NCBI GenBank assembly: GCA_902771535.1
Contig: CACXWU010000002.1
Coordinates: forward strand, 50,481 to 114,480
Reading direction: 5' to 3'
From: an uncultured Pseudomonadota bacterium
Lineage (GTDB): Bacteria; Pseudomonadota; Alphaproteobacteria; UBA3830
DNA: 64,000 nucleotides
The position numbers and the translations under genes were made by a program. Positions 7,819 through 16,515 of this stretch are shown one piece after another (position 1 is the first letter of the stretch; each line of letters opens with the position of its first letter). The notes below the pieces were generated by a model. That model saw only the letters and a list, made by a program, of their open reading frames with translations, was not told where the DNA came from and searched no databases.

Positions 7819-9474
7819 TTAAGTAGTTTTTTGTGATTTTTCTATTTTTTTTATATTTTTTCTATCACTTTCCTCATTTTTGAGACTATTTGTACTTATA
7901 ATATTTTTAAATTTTTCTTCAGAAATATTAAAAATATTCATAATTTTTGAGTCTTCGATCCCATTTTCATGAAGAATTCTAATAAATTCGTGCTTGCAAT
8001 CCTCCATCATGTGACGCATGCTGATACTGACTCTATTAAAAACTATATTCATTACCTTCATATAAGTCTTGTATCGCGAGGAATCATTCGATCCTAACGC
8101 TTTCTCTCCCGTCGCCAGAAATTCTCTAACAAATTCGTATTTCACCATATCTCGCCAATGAATACCACAACCGAGCCTTTTTACAACCCTATGTGTATGC
8201 TCTTGAACCTCATGTTCGTTAAAATGAAAATGTCTCATTTTTCTAAATATTTCTATCGCTTTTTCATTTTCTATGCCGAGAGTGGAACAAAGTTCCCACA
8301 GATATTTACGAAACGCATAATGAAAAATATTCGGTAATCTGTTATGGATTTCCTGAAAATAATCGATGATATCTTCTAGATTTTCCAAGACATTTTTATC
8401 CGTCACGATACTCGCAATTTTTTCATAAATTTTTTCCTCTATGATTTCCGCACAAGAACATACGTCCATGATTGACTCTTTACAAAGCTTATATACTAAC
8501 TCCTCGTCATTAGCACAATTAGTTACTTCTCGGATCCGCATATCATGCATCCATTCACCGATTTTTCCTAATATTTCTATCTGTTTTTTCATTTGATCTT
8601 TCGTAATATCTTTCTTTGGAAATCCAAAATTAACCAATATTTCTTCTGTCGGAATATTAATCTGTTTGTTATCAAGCTTCAGATCTCCTTCGTGTACGAG
8701 AATTATTTTCTTTATTGAATTCGATTTTCTCTCATTGTCCGTTATGTCTGATTTCGCAAAATCTGTTATCGCTTCCGCTATATCTGAAGAAATTTTTTTC
8801 GAATTAGTTATCAATAATTTTACCGAAGAATTTTCGTTCAGATTCAATCCAACATCTTTAAGCATAGAAGAAATCTCTGATCTTATAACTTCTTCATCAG
8901 GAAATTTTATCCTATTCTCATCGATTTGATACACAAAAACTATATTTACTCCGCGACTTCTGAGTTTTTCGAAATCCTGCTTATGCTCCATGTTAATAAT
9001 TCTTTTGGGAGCAAAAAATAACGCCTGATCTATTTCTTCGTTTATTTTACGATCTAAATCTAAACGTTTTTTATAAAAATCAGACCAAAGACTTTTGTTT
9101 TCCTTAGAAAAAGCCGCATCCAAATATGTAAATACAATATTTTCGCAATTTAATATCACTAAAGTTTCTTTGTCTACTTTTCCCAGTTTCGCAAACATCT
9201 CATTCATTCCCAAAACTGTTGATTTATCGTCCTTTTTTAATTTTGGAAAGGCTTCATTCATTTCGGATTCAGAAATAATTACATCTAATTTTGAAGATAT
9301 TACTCCGTCTTTGTTGTTTGACTTCGGAAAAACTTTATCTGATCCTAAGGCTATCGCCCTATTCTTACCCTCAAACGCAACAAGTTCGTTTAATTTTAAA
9401 GATATCTTATCAAAATATCTTCCAAACGCTACCCCTAAAATAAACAATAGAAATACTTTAACGAAATTACGCAT
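7819..9474 (-). CDS. Membrane-anchored protein of unknown function
   Basis: I do not recognise this 551-residue protein. The start is placed at ATG 9474 behind GGGAGAAAG. An in-frame start at 9519 would add 15 residues with no gain. The first 20 residues form a hydrophobic anchor or uncleaved signal (FVKVFLLFILGVAFG). Residues of about 85-220 alternate strands and helices (ETLVILNCENIVFTY, RGVNIVFVYQ). This recalls exported HAD-like domains such as DUF2608, but the catalytic DxD is missing, so the likeness is weak. The second half is helical and rich in His and Cys (CANDEE, CSCAEII, HFHFNEHEVQEHTHR). The C-terminus is Lys/Glu-rich. It is probably periplasmic or secreted. It faces the ctrA promoter region and is followed upstream by an ankyrin gene. 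Confidence 0.6.
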   Translation of the reverse strand: MRNFVKVFLLFILGVAFGRYFDKISLKLNELVAFEGKNRAIALGSDKVFPKSNNKDGVISSKLDVIISESEMNEAFPKLKKDDKSTVLGMNEMFAKLGKVDKETLVILNCENIVFTYLDAAFSKENKSLWSDFYKKRLDLDRKINEEIDQALFFAPKRIINMEHKQDFEKLRSRGVNIVFVYQIDENRIKFPDEEVIRSEISSMLKDVGLNLNENSSVKLLITNSKKISSDIAEAITDFAKSDITDNERKSNSIKKIILVHEGDLKLDNKQINIPTEEILVNFGFPKKDITKDQMKKQIEILGKIGEWMHDMRIREVTNCANDEELVYKLCKESIMDVCSCAEIIEEKIYEKIASIVTDKNVLENLEDIIDYFQEIHNRLPNIFHYAFRKYLWELCSTLGIENEKAIEIFRKMRHFHFNEHEVQEHTHRVVKRLGCGIHWRDMVKYEFVREFLATGEKALGSNDSSRYKTYMKVMNIVFNRVSISMRHMMEDCKHEFIRILHENGIEDSKIMNIFNISEEKFKNIISTNSLKNEESDRKNIKKIEKSQKTT

Positions 9475-9598
9475 AAACTTTCTCCCATACAAGGGGTAAT
9501 TATATATTCTTTTATGCAAATTTTATATAAATTTGTTTAATTTTTACAAAGATCCCCCAAGGAGAAAAACAGAAATTCTTCTACCTTCTCGAGAAAAT

Positions 9599-10090
9599 CT
9601 AATCCGACACAGGCAACCTAATTCCCGAATAAGGAATCATTTCCTCTTTATGAAGCATGTATGTCTTCAAAAAATCAACAATTTCCCAATGATGGCTTGA
9701 AGCAGCGAGCTGTACTGCTGTCGATCCGTTATTAGCACGAACATTCACGTCAGCCCCCTCATTTATCAGATACTTCACAATGCTGAAACGCCCGTGACGA
9801 GCTGCTTCCATCAAGGGAGTTAAACCGTTATCTCCGTAAACATTGATATTCACCCCCTTTTGCACCAACAATTTTATGAATCCCAAATACCCCAGCTGAC
9901 ATGCCTCAATCATTTGTTTATTTTCTTCCCTTGAACTTTGTCTCTCCGAAACCTGACCATTCGGTACAACAATCTCCGTTTTTGTTTGCTTATTGTTGTT
10001 ATGTTGAAATAAATTATTCGGCACAGCAACGGAAACCTGCATACATAAGAGTGACAACATGGGCCACAAATTTAAAAACTTCAAGTTCAT
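9599..10090 (-). CDS. Small secreted ankyrin-repeat protein
   Basis: The 163-residue protein starts at ATG 10090 behind GGGAGATAGAA and opens with a signal peptide (MNLKFLNLWPMLSLLCMQVSVAV). After a linker rich in Asn, Gln and Lys come about three ankyrin repeats: ACQLGYLGFIKLLVQKGVNIN, GLTPLMEAARHGRFSIVKYLINEGADVN and GSTAVQLAASSHHWEIVDFLK. Such proteins bind other proteins and in intracellular bacteria often act in the host, but no target can be read here. It has its own promoter. A longer in-frame start upstream would place 54 non-signal-like residues first and cross the promoter, so it was not used. Confidence 0.8.
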   Translation of the reverse strand: MNLKFLNLWPMLSLLCMQVSVAVPNNLFQHNNNKQTKTEIVVPNGQVSERQSSREENKQMIEACQLGYLGFIKLLVQKGVNINVYGDNGLTPLMEAARHGRFSIVKYLINEGADVNVRANNGSTAVQLAASSHHWEIVDFLKTYMLHKEEMIPYSGIRLPVSD

Positions 10091-10147
10091 TTCTATCTCC
10101 CTAATGGTTTTATTTACGAAAAACACTAAAACTATCCGCAGAGTCTC

Positions 10148-10176
10148 TATATAAAGCATGTAACTAAAATTATCAA
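10148..10176 (-). promoter_or_regulatory. Promoter of the small ankyrin gene
   Basis: On the minus strand TTGATA, 17 bases, TATATA: a good sigma-70 match, about 58 bases upstream of the start codon. Confidence 0.6.
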
Positions 10177-10608
10177 CAAAAATTTTGTATATTTTAGTAA
10201 TATGTTGCAAAAATGATAAATATTTGAACGAGAAAAATAACGAAAATGACATGCTGCTTTATTTGCAGCCTCGGTCATTCTTTCCGAACAACTGCATTGC
10301 AACAATCAAACTCTATTTTAAGTAGTATTATATATACTTATAGTTGTAACCAGCCTCCATTTTATGATAGATATAGAGAATAGATAGTGAGTTTATTCCG
10401 ATTTAGTGAAAATCTCTGTCTGTGAAATGGATTGCACTGTGACCTGAATTAATATAAATAACCCCTAACAATCCATCGCAGAGAAAAAGGATTTGAAAAC
10501 CAGAATTCTGTAAGGAATCTATTTTAACCGATAACGAAAGGTAAAGGGCAAGAAATCTAAAAAACTCATTTCTTTTATGATAATATTCAAACGATGGGAG
10601 CGAAATAA
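10177..10608. other. Non-coding stretch between the ankyrin gene and the uvrA-like gene
   Basis: The 430 bases between divergent genes hold no ORF with a ribosome site, no tRNA and no strong repeat. A short stem (gctgc / gcagc) near 10253-10269 has no T run. The last bases (GGGAG ahead of ATG 10609) are the ribosome site of the uvrA-like gene. Confidence 0.5.
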
Positions 10609-13104
10609 ATGACGAGCGCCAAACCTGATAAAATCCTTGTTCGAGGAGCAAGGGTTCATAATCTTAAGAATATCGATGTCGATATTCCGTTGAACAAAAT
10701 TGTCGGAATAGCCGGAGTTTCGGGCTCGGGAAAATCTTCTCTGTCCCTTGGCGTTTTGTATGCCGAAGGCTCGAGGAGGTATTTGGAATCTCTTTCGACC
10801 TATACGAGAAGAAGAATGACTCAGGCAGCAAAGGCAAATGTTGATGAGATTCTGTACGTTCCGGCATCTTTAGCTCTGCATCAAAGGCCTGCTGTTCCGG
10901 GAATTCGCTCTACCTTCGGCACAGGAACAGAGCTTTTGAACAGTATAAGATTGATGTTTTCGAGGCTCGCCAATCACAGATGTCCGAATGGTCACTATTT
11001 AGAGCCATCGTTGAATGTAGCAGCGGAAAAGGAGTTGATCTGCCCCAAGTGTAAAGCTCAGGTCTTTGCTCCGGGAGCGGAAGAATTGGCTTTCAACTCT
11101 CAGGGAGCATGTCCGAAATGTAACGGAGTCGGTACAATTCGAACCGTTGATGAATCAACTCTCGTGCCTGACGAAAATCTGACAATTGATGAGGGAGCTG
11201 TTGCCCCCTGGAATTCGCTGATGTGGTCTTTGATGACCGATATCTGCCGCGAAATGGGGGTCCGCACGAATGTCCCGTTTAAGGATCTAACCGACACGGA
11301 AAAAGAAATTGTTTATCACGGACCTGCCGAAAAAAAGCACATTTTTTATCATTCTAAAACCACCAATCAGGCCGGCGAATTAGATTTTACATATTTCAAC
11401 GCGGTTTACACCGTCGAAAATGCTCTCGCAAAAGTCAAAGATGAAAAAGGCATGAAGCGAGTCGAAAAATTCCTGAAGGAAAACCTTTGCCCTGAGTGTG
11501 GAGGTACAAGATTGTCGGAAAAAGCGAGAGCTCCGAAATTGCGCGGAATATCTTTGGCGGAAGTCTGCAAAATGACTTTATCTGAATTAATTGACTGGGT
11601 GAAAGGCGTTCCTGATTCTCTGCCTTCCGAAATGAGGTCAATGGCAGAAGCGATCTGCGAGTCCTTCTTTGTAACAGCAAAAAGATTGATGGATTTGGGT
11701 TTGGGATATCTGACCCTCGACAGAACGGCCTCGACTTTGTCAACAGGAGAAAGACAAAGAATGCAGTTGGCCCGCTCCGTCAGGAACAGAACTACGGGAG
11801 TGTTATACGTTCTCGATGAGCCATCGATCGGTTTACATCCTGCGAATATCAAGGGATTGAATGCCGTCATGCACGACCTCGTGGCGGACGGAAATTCCGT
11901 CATTTTAGTGGATCACGATACGCAAATTTTATCGGAATCCGATTGGATAATCGAACTCGGTCCCGAATCGGGAGCAAACGGCGGACAAGTCATAAATGAA
12001 GGAACCATATCCGAAACGATAAACAATCCGCAATCGAAAATCGGGCCATTTTTATCCGACAAAACAGACAGAATCATAAGACAGCGTGTTCAAAAATCCG
12101 AAATGTTCGACGAAGGAGAAATTAAACTAAGCATTTCTAAAATTCATACGGTGAAGCCTTTGGAAGTGAGAATTCCTAAAGGCAAGCTGACCGTCGTGAC
12201 GGGTGTTTCTGGTTCGGGGAAAACAACTCTCATCTTGGAAAGTCTCATCCCGGCCTTGGAAAACAAATTTTCGGGGAAGAAATTACCCGAACACGTGAAA
12301 GATATCCAAGCCGACGGCATCAAGCAAATTAAACTGATCGACGCAACACCAATCGGAATCAACGTGCGCTCTACAGTCGCAACCTACGCGAATATCCATG
12401 ATGAGTTGAGAAAAGTTTTCGCAAAAACAGAAGACGCCAGAGAATTAGGCTATAAGTCGGGAGAATTTTCATATAACACAGGCTCGTTGAGATGTTCAAC
12501 TTGCGACGGAACGGGAAGCATTGTACTCGATGTTCAGTTCCTGCCGGATGTCGACATTCCCTGCCCTGATTGCCGAGGCTCGAGATATTCCAAGACTGCC
12601 GAAAAAATTAAATATGTAACAAAATCCAACGAATATACTCTGCCCCAAATCATGGAGATGGATATAAACCATACTCTTGTCGCATGCCGCGAAATCAATT
12701 CCGTAAGGCAGAGACTTCAAACCTTGAGCGATTTGGGCTTGGGTTATCTGACTTTGGGAGAAGCCACTCCGAGTTTATCGGGAGGCGAGGCACAAAGATT
12801 AAAATTGGCGTCCGAAATGGGCAGAAAACAAGAGGATACGATTTTCGTTTTCGACGAACCGACCATAGGACTGCACCCGCTGGATGTCAAAACATTAATC
12901 GGAGTATTCCAAAAACTCATCGCAAACAAAGCGACGGTCATCGTCATAGAGCATGACCTCGATCTCATCAAAAATGCAGATTACATTATCGATATGGGAC
13001 CGGACGGCGGAGATAAAGGCGGCGAAATCGTTTTCGAAGGCACTCCCGAACAAATCTGCAACTGTGAGAACAGCAAAACAGGAGAGTTTCTAAAGAAGAT
13101 TTGA
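10609..13104 (+). CDS. UvrA-like ABC ATPase, short (UvrA2-type)
   Basis: The 831-residue protein has two ABC modules of UvrA type: Walker A GVSGSGKSS at residues 36-44 and GVSGSGKTT in the second half, signatures LSTGERQR and LSGGEAQR, and Walker B VLDEPSIGLHP and VFDEPTIGLHP. Zinc-type cysteine pairs are present (CPKCNGVG, CPECGGTR, CSTCDGTG, CPDCRGSR). True UvrA is about 940 residues. The shorter length fits the UvrA2 class, which lacks most of the UvrB-binding insertion and is linked to drug tolerance in other bacteria. Whether this is the only UvrA of the genome cannot be seen. The start is ATG 10609 with GGGAG upstream, and the gene stands alone. Confidence 0.85.
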   Translation: MTSAKPDKILVRGARVHNLKNIDVDIPLNKIVGIAGVSGSGKSSLSLGVLYAEGSRRYLESLSTYTRRRMTQAAKANVDEILYVPASLALHQRPAVPGIRSTFGTGTELLNSIRLMFSRLANHRCPNGHYLEPSLNVAAEKELICPKCKAQVFAPGAEELAFNSQGACPKCNGVGTIRTVDESTLVPDENLTIDEGAVAPWNSLMWSLMTDICREMGVRTNVPFKDLTDTEKEIVYHGPAEKKHIFYHSKTTNQAGELDFTYFNAVYTVENALAKVKDEKGMKRVEKFLKENLCPECGGTRLSEKARAPKLRGISLAEVCKMTLSELIDWVKGVPDSLPSEMRSMAEAICESFFVTAKRLMDLGLGYLTLDRTASTLSTGERQRMQLARSVRNRTTGVLYVLDEPSIGLHPANIKGLNAVMHDLVADGNSVILVDHDTQILSESDWIIELGPESGANGGQVINEGTISETINNPQSKIGPFLSDKTDRIIRQRVQKSEMFDEGEIKLSISKIHTVKPLEVRIPKGKLTVVTGVSGSGKTTLILESLIPALENKFSGKKLPEHVKDIQADGIKQIKLIDATPIGINVRSTVATYANIHDELRKVFAKTEDARELGYKSGEFSYNTGSLRCSTCDGTGSIVLDVQFLPDVDIPCPDCRGSRYSKTAEKIKYVTKSNEYTLPQIMEMDINHTLVACREINSVRQRLQTLSDLGLGYLTLGEATPSLSGGEAQRLKLASEMGRKQEDTIFVFDEPTIGLHPLDVKTLIGVFQKLIANKATVIVIEHDLDLIKNADYIIDMGPDGGDKGGEIVFEGTPEQICNCENSKTGEFLKKI

Positions 13105-13198
13105 AGATTTCTTGAAAACAAAAATTACGATCACGCTGTTTCCAAGCGTTTCCGCATATCACACGTGACATCATCAGGGAGTTAGTATATATGTGGCA

Positions 13199-13240
13199 TT
13201 AACCAAATGAAATCCTTTAACATAAACTTTATTTGGTTAA
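13199..13240. repeat. Inverted repeat overlapping the ffh promoter
   Basis: The 10-base arms ttaaccaaat (13199-13208) and atttggttaa (13231-13240) are perfect inverse copies separated by 22 bases. The right arm overlaps the -35 of the ffh promoter, so it could be an operator. Confidence 0.6.
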
Positions 13241-13262
13241 GAAAACTCAACTGTGTTAAAAT
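13233..13262 (+). promoter_or_regulatory. Candidate ffh promoter
   Basis: TTGGTT, 18 bases, TAAAAT, placing transcription start near 13269 and leaving room for the GGGAG ribosome site ahead of the TTG start at 13287. Confidence 0.5.
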
Positions 13263-13286
13263 GCACAGCAAAAGGGAGAGTTAAAA

Positions 13287-14621
13287 TTGTTTAATTCATT
13301 TTCTGAGAGAATTTCTGGAATTTTCGATAAATTGAGGCGCAGCGGCGTACTGAAGGAAGCAGATGTCGATACGGCTTTGCGAGAAATTCGGATAGCCTTG
13401 CTGGAGGCCGATGTTTCGTTGGATATCGCCAGGAAGTTCATCTCCGAGGTTAAAGAAAGAGCTGTCGGACAGAATGTTTTGAAATCGGTTTCTCCTGGGC
13501 AAATGGTTATCAAGATAGTTTACGACTATATCGTTGAACTGCTGGGAAAGTCTGAGCCGATCAATCTAAATAAATCCCCTTATAAGATCATGCTGGTTGG
13601 ATTACAGGGAGCCGGGAAAACCACTACTGCGGCGAAACTCGCGAACTTTTTCTCTAAGAAAAATAAGAAAGTTCTGTTGGCTTCGACTGATATATACCGT
13701 CCTGCCGCGATTGAACAGTTGAAAATTCTGTCTGAAAAAGTTAAAAACTCTCTTTTTTTGCAAGACGAAAATGACAAGAAACTTTCAGCCGCGGAGATTG
13801 CGAAGAATGCTCTAAAAAATTTGAAAGAGACTAATTCGGATGTTCTGATAATCGACACTGCCGGGCGTTTACAGATCGATGAAGTCAAAATGGATGAGTT
13901 GGCAGAACTTGAAAAGATAATTCAACCGAACGAAATCATTTTGGTTTCGAACATCATGACCGGACAAGAATCGTTCAACGTTGCGAAACGTTTTTCGGAA
14001 GTTTTAAAAATCAGCGGAATTATTCTCACTCAGGTTGATGGTGATGCCCGGGGCGGTGTTGCTCTTTCGATGAAATCCGTCACGAATTGCCCGATCAGAT
14101 TTTTGTGTGTCGGAGAAAAATTAGAAGACATCGAACAATTCAATGCCGAACGAATTGCCAGCCGCATGTTGGATATGGGCGACATCGTTTCGCTCGTCGA
14201 AAAGGCACAGGAAAATTTCTCTCAGGAAGAAGCATTTGCTGATATAAGAAAGATGCAAAGCGGAATTTTCACTTTCGATGATCTTGCATCCCAAATGGAA
14301 AAAATGTCCAAGATGGGCGGCCTAAAAATGATTGTGAAAATGCTGCCGCAAAGCAAACAAATTCAAGATGCGATGGCTGCTCAAGGTTTATCGGATAAAA
14401 CCATTGCTAGAAGTTTGGCGATTATAAAATCCATGACCAAAAAAGAAAAAATAAATCATAAGTTGCTGAACGGATCCCGCAAAAAGAGAATTGCAAACGG
14501 ATCGGGAACGACGATCCAGGAGGTTAACAAGCTGATCAAACAGTACGAAAACGCGCTGGCTTTATTTAAACGAATAAAAAAAGGCGGCGGTTTCTCAAAG
14601 CTATTCGGAATGATGAGATGA
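13287..14621 (+). CDS. ffh: Signal recognition particle protein Ffh
   Basis: The 444-residue protein has the N domain, the GTPase G domain with GLQGAGKTTTAAKLA near residue 105, DTAGR and TQVDGDARGG, and the methionine-rich M domain carrying the RNA-binding motif SRKKRIANGSG. Ffh binds signal sequences and 4.5S RNA and brings ribosomes to the membrane through FtsY. The start codon is TTG, chosen because it begins the usual MFNSFSERISGIF N-terminus and follows AAGGGAGAG. The acyltransferase gene begins three bases after the stop, so the two are probably cotranscribed. No 4.5S RNA gene was seen in the window. Confidence 0.95.
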   Translation: MFNSFSERISGIFDKLRRSGVLKEADVDTALREIRIALLEADVSLDIARKFISEVKERAVGQNVLKSVSPGQMVIKIVYDYIVELLGKSEPINLNKSPYKIMLVGLQGAGKTTTAAKLANFFSKKNKKVLLASTDIYRPAAIEQLKILSEKVKNSLFLQDENDKKLSAAEIAKNALKNLKETNSDVLIIDTAGRLQIDEVKMDELAELEKIIQPNEIILVSNIMTGQESFNVAKRFSEVLKISGIILTQVDGDARGGVALSMKSVTNCPIRFLCVGEKLEDIEQFNAERIASRMLDMGDIVSLVEKAQENFSQEEAFADIRKMQSGIFTFDDLASQMEKMSKMGGLKMIVKMLPQSKQIQDAMAAQGLSDKTIARSLAIIKSMTKKEKINHKLLNGSRKKRIANGSGTTIQEVNKLIKQYENALALFKRIKKGGGFSKLFGMMR

Positions 14622-14624
14622 TAA

Positions 14625-15755
14625 ATGAAACAGCCGGTGAAATTTTTTGATGATATAGAAAAGCTGCGTGGGTTTGCGTGCATTCTCGTTTTGTTTCAGC
14701 ATTTAATTTGGATTTGTCCCTACTATTTTGTGATTAGTATAGTACCGGACTGGCTTTCGATCGGAAGTGGTGCCGTGCATATCTTCTTCGCAATTTCGGG
14801 ATTCGTTATCACCTATTCTCTATCGAGTAAATTAGAAAATTTAAACGGAAATTTTTTGGAAAATCTGAAAAATTCGCGAGATTGGATTTCAAAATTTTAT
14901 TCAAAAAGATTTTTCAGAATCTTTCCGCTGGTTTTAGTCGTAACGATTATCTGCGGATTCTATCTGCAAATGATCGATGCGAAACCAGATTGGCAATCGG
15001 CGTTGATGAGAAGTCCTTTGGAAATTTTATTCGGAACTTTTAACAATTCCGTAGAAAATTTCGTGTCCCAAAATGTTATCTATATTTCGGGGATGGGACC
15101 ATTTTGGACTTTGGCAGTCGAAGCTCAATTTTACGTGTTATGGCCATTGGTTTTGATTTTTTGCAAAAATGATAATCAGCGCGCAACTGTTTCATTGTTA
15201 CTGGGATTGATATTTGCTTTGTTCGTGACTCCGTTGAGCAATTTGTACCTGGGCGACCATTACTACTGGACCTTAAACAATGTCGCAGAGTTATTTTTGG
15301 GATCGTTTTTGGCTTATCTATATAAAAGTGGATTCAAAATCAATTTATCCAAAGTAGAGGCGAATTTTTTCTCATTATTTTTTGTATTTGCAATTTGGTT
15401 TTATCCGTCCGCGCTTAAAAATGTCGAAAAAGTATTTTTCGGAAACATAGTGGAAACAATTTCTTCTGTTTTTCTTGTGATGCTGTGCGTATTTTGCGAG
15501 GGAAGCTTCAGCTTTTTAGGATTTAACAAGATATTCACTTACTTGGGGAAAAAATCATTTTCGTTTTATTCAATACAGTTAACCCTTGCAAATGTTGTGA
15601 TATGGTTTACTAACTCAATATATTTTCCGAAAGACAGCCTGTCCAAGAATGAATTTTTCTTTTATCAGTTTTTAATTTTTTTGGGACTCTTGCTGGCAAG
15701 CACTGAGTTGTTGTATAGATTTATAGAGAGACCGAGCAGACAATTGGGACGTTAA
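14625..15755 (+). CDS. Acyltransferase family 3 membrane protein
   Basis: The 376-residue multi-pass membrane protein opens with DDIEKLRGFACILVLFQHL, the catalytic-histidine region of acyltransferase family 3 (OafA/NodX type). It has the G..VHIFFAISGFVITYSL and SKRFFRIFPL motifs that follow it. About ten hydrophobic segments are seen, with no SGNH domain at the end. Family members add acetyl or other acyl groups to lipopolysaccharide, peptidoglycan or exported sugars, and the substrate here is unknown. It lies three bases after ffh and 26 bases before the lipoprotein gene, so the three may form one transcript. Confidence 0.85.
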   Translation: MKQPVKFFDDIEKLRGFACILVLFQHLIWICPYYFVISIVPDWLSIGSGAVHIFFAISGFVITYSLSSKLENLNGNFLENLKNSRDWISKFYSKRFFRIFPLVLVVTIICGFYLQMIDAKPDWQSALMRSPLEILFGTFNNSVENFVSQNVIYISGMGPFWTLAVEAQFYVLWPLVLIFCKNDNQRATVSLLLGLIFALFVTPLSNLYLGDHYYWTLNNVAELFLGSFLAYLYKSGFKINLSKVEANFFSLFFVFAIWFYPSALKNVEKVFFGNIVETISSVFLVMLCVFCEGSFSFLGFNKIFTYLGKKSFSFYSIQLTLANVVIWFTNSIYFPKDSLSKNEFFFYQFLIFLGLLLASTELLYRFIERPSRQLGR

Positions 15756-15781
15756 TTCGGTTTTTAATTTGGGAGGAAGAA

Positions 15782-16507
15782 ATGAAAAAAAATATAACGA
15801 TTTTAGTTAGTTTGGGTTTTTTGTTGTTCGGATGTGCAGGCTCGGATCAAGACAGCGAGTCGGTTCATTTTATAAGAGTTGCTCAAAAAGCTCGAAACAG
15901 TAGCAATCCGGAAGCGGCTCTAAATTTCTATAAGAAAGCGAAGGAACTTGATCCGGAGAACGGGCAGATTTACTTCGGTATGAGTGAAACTTATACGGAT
16001 ATGAAATTGCTGGATGCTGCGACCGAATACCTAAAAAAGGCGGAAGACCGTGGTGCTTCCGAGAGTAAGGTTAGCTATCTTCGCGGAAAAATCCATTTGT
16101 TATCGGGCAGAATAGATCTCGCGGAAAAAGAGTTTTTAAAATTTGAAAATGCTGACTCCTTAAATGCGTTGGGGGCAATTTACGACAACAAAAACCAACA
16201 TGAAAAAGCTCAGAAATTCTATAAGAGAGTTATAGCAAAAGAGCCTAGTTATATAGACGCGTATAACAACTTGGGATTGTCATTGCTTTTGCAGAACAAA
16301 TTTAAGGATGCTATTTTTTATCTCGAAAATGCTTGTTCATTTCCAGATGCAAACATAAATTATCGGAGCAATCTAGCATTAGCGTACGGTTTGAGCGGCA
16401 ATATGAAAAAAGCCCGAGAAACTTACGCGAAAGATTATGATGACGAAGCGCTCGAGGAACGAATGGCGAACCTCGAAGACATACTTGCGGATCGACAACA
16501 CCGTTAA
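15782..16507 (+). CDS. TPR-repeat lipoprotein
   Basis: The 241-residue protein begins with a lipoprotein signal (MKKNITILVSLGFLLFGC) in which the cysteine at residue 18 would be lipidated. At least four tetratricopeptide repeats follow, for example NPEAALNFYKKAKELDPENGQ, KAQKFYKRVIAKEPSYIDAY and NNLGLSLLLQNKFKDA. It resembles TadD-type and other outer-membrane TPR lipoproteins that act as assembly scaffolds, but no pilus genes are nearby. A GGAGGAAG ribosome site precedes the ATG. It ends eight bases from the convergent folC stop. The exact partner is unknown. Confidence 0.8.
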   Translation: MKKNITILVSLGFLLFGCAGSDQDSESVHFIRVAQKARNSSNPEAALNFYKKAKELDPENGQIYFGMSETYTDMKLLDAATEYLKKAEDRGASESKVSYLRGKIHLLSGRIDLAEKEFLKFENADSLNALGAIYDNKNQHEKAQKFYKRVIAKEPSYIDAYNNLGLSLLLQNKFKDAIFYLENACSFPDANINYRSNLALAYGLSGNMKKARETYAKDYDDEALEERMANLEDILADRQHR

Positions 16508-16515
16508 TTTGTTTC

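Noticed and set aside
7808..7826. TTAA-GATT-TTAA near the ctrA upstream region as a CtrA autoregulatory site
   Set aside because: The spacing is four bases, not seven, and it lies at the end of the neighbouring gene, not at a promoter.
10253..10269. Stem gctgc/gcagc as a terminator
   Set aside because: The stem is only five base pairs and neither strand has a T run after it.
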